The notes under the pieces are model-generated. The model did not search any database. It saw only the letters and a program-made list of their open reading frames with translations, and was not told the DNA's origin. Positions 56,015-64,000 of a stretch of 64,000 nucleotides of DNA are shown here, in pieces. Numbering within the stretch: the first letter of the stretch is position 1; the number at the start of each line of letters is the position of its first letter. The position numbers and the translations under genes are program-made. The stretch spans positions 372,001 through 436,000 of the forward strand of contig JAKZHN010000029.1 in NCBI GenBank assembly GCA_037179335.1, read 5' to 3'. The DNA is from Cyclaneusma minus (lineage: Eukaryota; Ascomycota; Leotiomycetes; Marthamycetales; Marthamycetaceae).

Positions 56015-57170
56015 TCACGCGGCTTTGGTCATCTTGCTCGCCTTTTTTAAGGCTCGTGCCTCTTCTCTATCATCATACTTCCTGCTCCACTGCCACTCGA
56101 CCAATACCGGCAAGAATTTCCACAGATCAAACTCAGGCCACAGGCAATTCAGAAACACTATTTCTGCGCTTTGATGACCTTGCCAGAGCATGAAATCACT
56201 CAATCTCTTCACGCCACTTGTTCTTATCAGCAGCTCTAGTGGCGGATCGTCCGTCACATACATGTGTTCGCTAATGATCTCCGACGTAATCATTTCTGGG
56301 TCCGGATAAACGGGGGCGTCTTGTCCGTTTTGGCCCTGAGATGGAGAATCTGTGTGCAGTGTTGTGGAAGATGATATCGAATCTTCGGCGTCGGATGTAG
56401 TGGAGGGCGTTGATGAGCCCGTAGGTAGAGAAAGAGAAGAAGTTATAGCACTCAGGTTCTGTGACCTGATCTTCTGGGTTATGCGTGTTTGTGAGAATGG
56501 CCTGGGCTGTGCGGATAAAGGTTTCGAGAAGTCATCGACGGTGTTCTTGATGGCAGCGGTAATCTCGTCCCGAGACGTATATGGAAAACAGATGTTGAGA
56601 ACAGCACTGCAGAGTCGTCAGTAACAAGCCCAGCGGCCATCAGAAGGGTGGCACGTACTCGCCATTTCTGCTCGTCATTTCCACAGCCTTGTCCATGGCT
56701 TCCAGTACGTCGGGCCTTAACATATCTCGGTTCCCCACAACGCGAATTTTGGAGCCGTACCTGTCCAGCAAGTCTCCGTGTTGGGCGATCTGCGACAGCT
56801 TGACCTTTGCCATCTCCATAAGCGCATCTACCTCGAATTTAGAGCGATGGAAGTTCTCGATGCTAAAAGCATAAACGGTAACGACTTTGATCCCGCATTT
56901 GTAGCAGACTTCGAGGATCTAGGCACAGCATGATTAGCTTTGCTCCGAGATATATCAGCAGAAGGCTCTCACACTGGCCATAGCCTCAAATCCCAGATTG
57001 TGGCCCTCAACGGTCTCCATTTTCCGGTTTCGAGCGAAGCGCCGGTTTCCGTCCATCTCGAAGGCGACATGCTGCGGGATGGGGCCTTGTTTCAGAGCAC
57101 CTATGAGCAGCTCTTCGACTCGTTCGGTGGCCCATTCGACGGGCGGGGACTGCCACAGCCACGAGGCCAT
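56015..57170 (-). CDS. cis-Prenyltransferase (dehydrodolichyl diphosphate synthase, Rer2-like)
   Basis: Exons 57170..56973, 56918..56659 and 56606..56015 join to 349 residues. The catalytic Asp is in HVAFEMDGNRRFAR (D40), followed by GHNLGFEAM, VVTVYAFSIENFHRS, the region IRVVGNRDML, NICFPYTSRDEIT and the late motif LLIRTSGVKRLSDFMLWQ...VFLNCLWPEF. This is the Rer2/DHDDS catalytic subunit, which adds isopentenyl units in cis to farnesyl diphosphate at the ER membrane to make dolichol for glycosylation. About 65 Ser/Thr-rich residues are inserted between the TSRDEIT helix and the RTSG block, encoded by uninterrupted exon 3. It is divergent from the Dsc2-like gene, 483 bp apart. Confidence 0.93.
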
Positions 57171-57653
57171 GACGGGAAGGACTTCGAGAGCAGGTGGGCG
57201 GACGGTTTGACGAGGGCCGGCTTCAGGGAGAAGCTCACGTTCGATTTTGGCAGATCGTTCAATGGCTCGGCACGATGGGAGGTTGGGCGTTCGAGGGCAG
57301 AGACGCAGGGGACGCACCAAGAACAGAGTTATGGGAGGGTGATCACGTTCATGCAGGTTGTTAGCTAGAGTACCAAAGTATTCCTGGTGGTTGAGCGCAT
57401 GCGAGGTACTTTTTGGTTCAGCCTCGCGGATGCGGCCCGGCGCACAGACAACTGAAGCTTCCACATAGAGCAGGCTCTCAGCTAGTCTCACCCCTCCTTC
57501 CGTGTCCTCGACATCATTCCATCAAGGTCCTGATTGTCTTCCGAACTTCCACCATACCACTCTTTCCAGGCTACTGCTACTAACAACTAAACCTCTTGCT
57601 AATCACTTCGCTTCTCACTTCACACTGAAACTGATGCCGTCACAGCCGCCGCA
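57171..57653. promoter_or_regulatory. Shared divergent promoter, cis-prenyltransferase / Dsc2-like
   Basis: 483 bp between opposite start codons of two ER-membrane function genes. The last 130 bp before the Dsc2-like start are C/T- and A-rich. No distinct element is identified. Confidence 0.4.
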
Positions 57654-58560
57654 ATGCTCTCCTCTGGCTTTGCCAATGCCCCCGTTTCTCGCAGTCTTGT
57701 CATTGGGATTGTGGCATCTTCTTTGCTAGCCAGTATATTGGATCTCAAGCACTACACCTATATCCTCGTCGACCCCCACCTCTGGAAATACCACCAAGCA
57801 TGGCGCCTTCTGTCTTACCAGCTATGCTATACAAATTCTACCGAGGTCCTGTTCGCGACTATGACCCTGTACAACTTCCGTGTTATCGAGAGGCTCTGGG
57901 GGTCGAGAAAGTATCTGGTATGCTTCGTCACCTCAACTTGCTGGAAACTGCGCTTCAGAGCTGACTTAGTATCCTTGCCTTCCACAGTCGTTCCTTTTAC
58001 TGATCTACGCCATCACGGCCGTGCTGCCGCCGATGCTCCTGGCTCTCATTCTCCGTCCTCTTAGTGCCGCATACATCAACTACTTGCCGGCCGGGCCGAC
58101 GTCCATCATCTTTGCCATCCTCGCTCATTATCATGCCGCAATTCCCCATGTATACAAGTACCGTCTCTCTACGACCACCACTTCGTCTTCGTCGGCGACT
58201 CAAGCCTTCACCGGTCTCACCTTTTCCGACAAATCGTACGGCTACCTCCTAGCCCTTCAACTGTCCTTATCTCAATTCCCTGGTTCCTTCTTATGCGCCT
58301 CCATAGGTTGGATTGTGGGCTATAGTTGGAGAAACGAGGTCTTTCCAGACTCCATTACCAGGTGGCGTGTTCCAGGATGGATGGTAGGGGAGCGCAGCCA
58401 GAAGAGGGGAGAAGGATTTGACAGTCTCAGAAGGAGGTTAGAGGGCGAGCAGGCCACCACTGCAACTGCTACAGGTGCTGATGGCAGGCTTGCAGGCGAT
58501 GTGGGGAGAAGAAGGACAATGGGGCGACGATTGTTAGATCAGTTTACAGGAGCTTTCTGA
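57654..58560 (+). CDS. Rhomboid-like pseudoprotease, DSC E3 ligase subunit 2 type
   Basis: Exons 57654..57917 and 57988..58560 join in phase 0 to 278 residues. MLSSGFANAPVSRSLVIGIVASSLLASILD and the rhomboid WR loop (HQAWRLLSYQLCYTNSTEVLFATMTLYNFRVIERLWGSRKY) are typical of fungal Dsc2/DscB. Where active rhomboids have GxSG this protein reads AGPTSIIFA, so it is probably proteolytically dead. About six membrane helices are followed by a soluble tail. No UBA domain is apparent in the tail, unlike fission yeast Dsc2. The complex ubiquitinates Golgi/endosome membrane proteins and activates the sterol regulator SREBP in fungi. Assignment is by family resemblance. Confidence 0.82.
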
Positions 58561-60407
58561 ATGCCGGAGAAAGAATGCGGGGTACGCTTGCATAATGGCA
58601 CAGGTCCATCGAAGTTCAAACCGCATGTTTTCATGTTACCGATGGGATACGTGCCAAGTGAGACCTATCCGACAGAACAGCCACAGTCAAGACTCCACTG
58701 CATTCCGGCTACCCGCCAAACCTCTCCTGGAACTCCCTCCGTGCGGAAAGCCAGACTCCCTGTGTGAGAAGCTGAGATGGAGCAGCTGGCGTGGTTGGAA
58801 AAGTGCTGTTGTCGTCTGGCGAGCAGGGTACTTAGAGGTTGAACTAGTCGCCCAATCTATGGATCAGTGGCTCGTTACGCTGTGGGCCTCGATGTCTTCG
58901 ATGAATAGACTTGACGCAGTCTATCCTGCTGGCTACTTCTATATGTCAACCTGGATTCATTTGGTCCCCCGTGAGGGTTCTCATCCTTGTTCTACCATTA
59001 TATTCTATAAAATGGTGGTCTTCGATCATTCGGTGCGATCGGCGAGTTCAATCCTATCCGTCCTATCCGACACCTTTCGTCATGTGGGACCCTGGGCTGT
59101 CACTCCGATAAGTGGCAGCTCCTTCGACTGAAGGAACCACTGATCCGCTCCAATAGGACAGCGCACTTTTGATCTGGGGCCTATACTAACCTTTACGAAC
59201 TGTGTTCGGACGAGTACACCTGTGTAACCGGGCTCGTCAACCTTCGGTTTCGCAAAGTTCCGGAAAACATGCTTAACCTTAGAGCAAAAGCTTATATAAA
59301 TCTGATGTTGTCGGCAACAGTTGCCCTCAGCCCATCCGCCAAATTCAGGTGTCGATTCGGAACATTGAAGCTAGACTACTTCCTTCTAGGTACGTTCTAA
59401 TGGGCTCTGAACACACTCAACGTGTCCGTATTGTCATTGGGATGTCCTCTGTTTGGACTTCGGAAGTCGTTGTTTTCATCCACGCATAGCGGAGCAGACC
59501 ATGGGCATGAGAACTACTTCTCGAATCATCAGGATGACGCTTGCAAGCCGAATATGACAGCTTTCACAGTCTGGTTTTCCAAACCTAGTTGATACCAACG
59601 CCTTTGAGAAATGAAGAGGGAAAAGAGCCTCCAGACCGCCCCTTCCACTTTGGGCACCTCGTGCTTGTCTAAACCTGGAATGACACGTCTCCGCCGGCCT
59701 CAGCTGACCAGACATATGTCGTTTGTGAAAACAACGATACCTCGCAAGATCACGATGGCCGGGCGGCTCCAGGAGGTTCTGGCCATCGAGTGATCTTCAT
59801 CCGTCAATGTTGCTTTGTGTCCAGTGGTCCACGAATACGCCAATGATCCCAAGATTTTCAAATGTTACACGATCGCGTGTAAGATTCCGTCATACGAGCC
59901 ATATCCTTCTCTTACTTTCAGCTCCCTCGGATTCTTCACGGGCTCTAGTCTGCCAATAGGAGAATAGAGTTGGGTTTCCATGGAGCCTCAAAGTCGGCGG
60001 ATCACTAATCATCACCTGGTACTACAGGAGTCGACCAAGCCATGTTCTCCGGAGATTGAATCCGTGTGTTGCACGTTTGCATCAGGAATGTCCTTCGCCA
60101 TTCTTTTGGCTGCCCAGACGCAGCTGAAGGAAGTCTTCGTGACGATGCCTGGCCATAGCTTGCTCGGATTTCGTATCCGTAAGGTTGATGAATAGGAACA
60201 TTTTCCTGCGACGCTACCACGTGCAACTCTTTTCATTTCTTTAAAGTCACTTGAACGTCAAAAATACTTACATCACTGTAGTGGATCGTGCGATGCTGAA
60301 ATGCTCTTTCCGTTTATTATCAAGTTCTCGATCCTGCTTCCAGTCTATTCGTCCTTGCTGAGCCATATCACCCCTCTATTCCTCCCGATTAACACGCCAA
60401 CTTCACG
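58561..60407. other. Intergenic region
   Basis: 1.8 kb. ORFs such as 58595-59131 have no recognisable domains and no splice partners that I can support. Upstream region of the peroxygenase gene on the right. Confidence 0.4.
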
Positions 60408-61816
60408 ATGAAGTCGCTCTCTTTTCCTATGATCTTGCTAGCCTTCCTTGTAATATTATCCTGTTCTTTCATATCCGCGTTCACTTCTATTTTTTCGTCC
60501 ATTTCCAAGGTCAACGATTCACAGACAGAACAGGCTTCCCAGTCGTCACTGGCTGCTGCTGCACACAAGACACTTCGAAAGCGCCAAAACACTACTACTC
60601 CGAGCTTCAATGCTCATGCTCAGTACATTGATGTTTCTGGAGCGCATGCTTTCGTACCACCGAACTTCGCGGCCGGAGATCTGAGAGGTCCATGTCCGGC
60701 CCTCAATGCTCTTGCGAATCACGGATACCTGCCGCACAATGGCTTTGCTACTGTTGACCAGCTCGTGACAGCTACTAATGTGGTGTTTGGAATGGTATGC
60801 TTTCCTCATATCATAGCTTGGTCATCTGAAAGACGATCTCATACTGACCGAAACAGGGCCTTGACCTCTCCACGGTACTCGCAGTCTATGGCCTCGTCAT
60901 GGATGGCAACCCTCTCTCACTCAATCCGGGACTTTCTATAGGTGGAATAGCGCCTTTGCAGGATCAGAATTTGCTAGGCAACCTCCTAGGTCTGCTCGGA
61001 ACACCAGACGGCCTTACCGGATCTCACAACAAGTATGAAGCCGATGCGTCTCCGACGCGCGGTGATCTCTACCAGTATGGCAACGACTACTTAGTCCAGG
61101 TCTCACAGTTTGAGACCTTGTTTGACCTGCAACCCGATCCGGCGACAGCAAACTATGATATGGCGGTAATGGCTCAGCTGAGGAAGATCACATTTGAAAG
61201 AAGCGTTGCCAACAATCCATACTTCTTTTACGGAGTTTTCACCGGCATGGAAGTCTCGAATGCAGCACACTCCTTCATCTACCGTTTCTTTGCCAACCAT
61301 ACAATCGCCCATCCTGAAGGTATTCTCAACCAAGACCTGCTCAAAACATTCTTCTCTATATCCGGCGATCCGGGAAGCTTCGCCTACAAAGCCGGCTACG
61401 AACGAATTCCTACCAACTGGTACCGGCGTGCGATCGGCGATGACTACGACATCTTGGCCCTACAGCTCGACGTTCTGTACTTTGCTTCTCAGTATCCGAA
61501 TTCAATCACAGTAGGCGGCAACACAGGCAAAGTGAATACCTTTACGCCCCTCGATTTCGAAGACTTGACAGGTGGAGTCTACAATGCTCTGAGCCTACTC
61601 GAGGGCAACAACCTGGCATGCTTTGTCTTCCAGGCTGCACAGCTTGCGGCGCCAGATGTGCTGAAAGGGCTGTACACGGACGTCGCAAAGGCGTTGTCGT
61701 TGCTGAATAATGCGATTGACAATGTGCTGGCTCCGTTGGAATGTCCGGAGTTGGAGAGCATCAATCTGGGGCAGCTGCAGCAGTTCCCCGGTTACCGGAG
61801 GGCGCCTTATACATGA
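60408..61816 (+). CDS. Heme-thiolate peroxidase / peroxygenase (chloroperoxidase family)
   Basis: Exons 60408..60794 and 60857..61816 join in phase 0 to 448 residues. An N-terminal hydrophobic stretch (MILLAFLVILSCSFISAF) looks like a signal peptide or anchor, followed by a KR pair at 58-59 that could be a processing site. The heme-ligand motif RGPCPALNALANHGYLPHNG places the proximal Cys at 96. The acid-base motif, normally E-H-D or E-G-D, reads E-A-D (190-192) in KYEADASPTRGD. The remainder is helical with a C-terminal Cys pair (LACFVF, LECPEL). The family uses hydrogen peroxide to oxygenate or halogenate organic compounds. It is longer than classic chloroperoxidase. Substrate is unknown; no secondary-metabolite genes are next to it. 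Confidence 0.88.
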
Positions 61817-64000
61817 AGGCTTTGCTGGGATGTCTGATCTGGAGGTAGATGGTTTCGGAGTTTGTTTTTACTAGACAAGGCAGCGAGTTTTTGCAAAAGT
61901 GCAGTTAGTGATATTGCCTTCGGAGTTCGGACTACTATTGATATCAAAAATTGAAAGACAACCCTTTGGACGTGTATCATGTTATTGCTTGTTAACGAAG
62001 CAATTAAATGGTCATTTACCATATCTCCCTGTGTTCAAGGTCTCTTCCACTGCCTGTCCCCTGCCCCTCAGCTTCCGTCACTATGGTCTACGCTTTTACT
62101 AGCTGTTCTGCGTCAGGGGTATGTCCGATACATGTATTTTCGGGGTTTTTGGCCGCGGTCCCACGCAGTCTGTTTCCAGTCTCAATCCTCGAGAAAAGAT
62201 TGAGTCGAGGTACTGGATAGTGACGGTATATATCTCCAGTGGAGGTTCCCCACACCACCGCTGGCGTGGCTACCTAGCAATCAAGGTCACCCTCGCTTTT
62301 CCGCGGCACGGTCTCGGTAACTTGGTTTGATTTCATCACTTCTTAGAAAGACAGACTATGTGTGGTGGCAAGGCATAGCCGGGGTCGAGAATCTATGCGA
62401 GATGGGGGTGGGATGGGATGTGGGAGAGAGGACTCTGGATTGAGAATGTGGGTATGGACGGTAGCTCTGGAGAGGAATTGGTACCTGGACGAGCAAGTCA
62501 ATTTTTGACGGACATCAGATGATCAGATAAACTGAGCTACTACTTTTCAGAGATGATCATCTTTTCCGTGACTTAAAGGTAACTTTTGCATATTGAATAT
62601 GATTATATGAGCATATCTTAAAATTCAAAGTAAATATTACTTACCCACAAGCGAGCTGTTCTAGTAGCCCCTATCCTTGACTCTCTAGGCCATGGAATGG
62701 ACATTCCGATATCGTTCCAGAACTCTCCCAACGTCGGAATCCCTGAGCTCATCATACCCATCTTGTCGGCCCGCATTTCCCAGACAGCAACACGGCAAAC
62801 TGGCCGCTCAGGGCTCCTCCGAGTCGCGCTCCCACATCCGGACTGCCAATTACAAATCGTTCGCGCCCTGCGAATCCCTGAATCCCGAGAAAAGGAACTC
62901 CACGGCAGCTGTGGGTTCCCGCGTTCATCCACAGTCAATCCATGTCCCACACCCTAGGATCGGAAACCTGTATCACCCCGCCTCCTCTCCTTCGGGGGCT
63001 TTGCGTCTGGAAAAGGATTCTGTGGTCACACTGACGACTCTTTTGCTCTGCTGCTTCCGTTGACCCATTACTCTGTAACGTGCAAGGCCGCATATGTACA
63101 TGTGCGCTTTTACTTCGCATGGCATAAGCTGTGCGTGCTTCGCGTCCTATTGCCTGTCAGAACGGGCTAGAATCAGGGTTCCTGCCCAGGGTGTGCTGTT
63201 CGGCTTTCAAGTGGGGTATATCACAGTCTGTATGGAATTTGGAAAACAACCTGCGAGATCGAGAAGCCTTGAAACAAGGCAGAATATCAACTGGAGAAAC
63301 TCGAGAACGTGCAGATCTACTGCATATGTGTACATCATGTTAGTACAATTAACCAGCATAAGTCCCTATCTAGGATTAATTACACCGAGGTAGCGAGATC
63401 AAGCTCGAGAGAGGAAAACCCCCACCGCTTAGTTGTTTAGTCTGTAACTGGGTCCACTTTTTGCCTATTTCTTCCGGTACTCGACAGTCGACACAATGTT
63501 ACAAATTACTGGAGTAATGTATAGAGTTGCAATTTCTCAGATTAAATCCACATTATTAAGACTAAAAGAAACCCACACGATTATTATCACGAGAGTGACT
63601 GAAACACACCGACTTGTAACATAGTAAGTACCATGAACGTGGTATTTTCGTGTTACAGTCCAGATCCTTGGGCCCGAGATATTCCTGCGTTACCTGCCAT
63701 CATGCGAGATCCAAGAGCAGTTATAGCTCCGATCGAACCTCCATCGTCCCCACTATTTCCATTGCTCCCGTTCAATGCTCGTCTTGAAACTCAGTTACAT
63801 AGCTACGTACCATATACAAGGCCCAAGTATGCGGACAAGGAGGAACACATTCCCGCCTCCACTTCCCGTGGCCTCAATGATATCATGATGGGTACCGGTT
63901 GAACGGCCGACTACCCACCCACTTGGCTGGCTCGCGTAGAATTCTGGGGACTGGGGACTGGGGCAGGGGGGCAGCCCCGGGGGCACAGAGAAGGGATCTA
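61817..64000. other. Terminal intergenic region
   Basis: 2.2 kb to the window end with no supported gene. The 89-codon frame at 63633-63902 begins with an ATG and is Pro-rich, but has no recognisable features or splice context; it could be a partial or chance ORF. Confidence 0.4.

Noticed and set aside
58595..59131. 178-codon frame downstream of the Dsc2-like gene
   Set aside because: Overlaps the 3' flank, starts without an ATG-based context and shows no family features.
63633..63902. 89-codon Pro-rich frame near the window end
   Set aside because: No domain, signal peptide or context supports it; it could be part of a gene running out of the window, which cannot be tested here.

Overview
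This 64 kb window is nuclear DNA of a filamentous ascomycete (Pezizomycotina). The basis is short GT-AG introns (about 49-320 bp) with GCTAAC/CTGAC-like branch sites, roughly one gene per 2.5 kb, pyrimidine-rich leaders, and fungal forms of housekeeping proteins such as Zrt3-like ZIP, Pfs2, Tim13, Cwc15 and the Dsc2 rhomboid. A leotiomycete-like lineage is my guess only. I rebuilt splice sites by eye and kept gene models whose exons join in one open frame; most match their families' usual lengths.

Layout. 0-8 kb: the 3' end of a saccharopine dehydrogenase-like gene, a family X DNA polymerase (Pol4/lambda) and a CLC chloride transporter. 8-20 kb: a serine-rich GPI-type surface protein, an SDR, a Zrt3-like zinc transporter, the mitochondrial nuclease Nuc1, an NFKBIL1-like protein and an NSRP1-like splicing protein. 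22-31 kb: PKA catalytic subunit, MGST3-like MAPEG protein, a fungal protein of unknown function and a PRCC-family protein. 30-46 kb: a dense run with TORC2 subunit Sin1, a VIP36-like lectin, Tim13, Pfs2, Ste14, DGAT1, Rrp45 and Cwc15. 46-62 kb: a DDSYG-repeat stress-type protein built from tandem exon-intron cassettes, an Ulp2-type SUMO protease, a cis-prenyltransferase, a Dsc2-like rhomboid and a heme-thiolate peroxygenase. There is no sign of a metabolic gene cluster; the genes are mostly unrelated housekeeping functions, many in divergent pairs sharing 0.25-1.1 kb promoters.

Two things stand out beyond the genes. First, a degenerate tandem repeat with a period near 19 bp (consensus about GGAATAYTCCCARTCACTT, either orientation) recurs at about nine places between or inside genes: it fills half of the Pol4 intron and forms the leader directly before one start codon. 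Second, the gene at 46.9-48.1 kb contains three near-identical 123-bp exon+intron units, all introns in phase 0, so the protein repeat is encoded as a tandem array of spliced cassettes. Diverged copies of the 3'-terminal coding segments of two neighbouring genes (PRCC-like and Sin1) also lie just past their stop codons.
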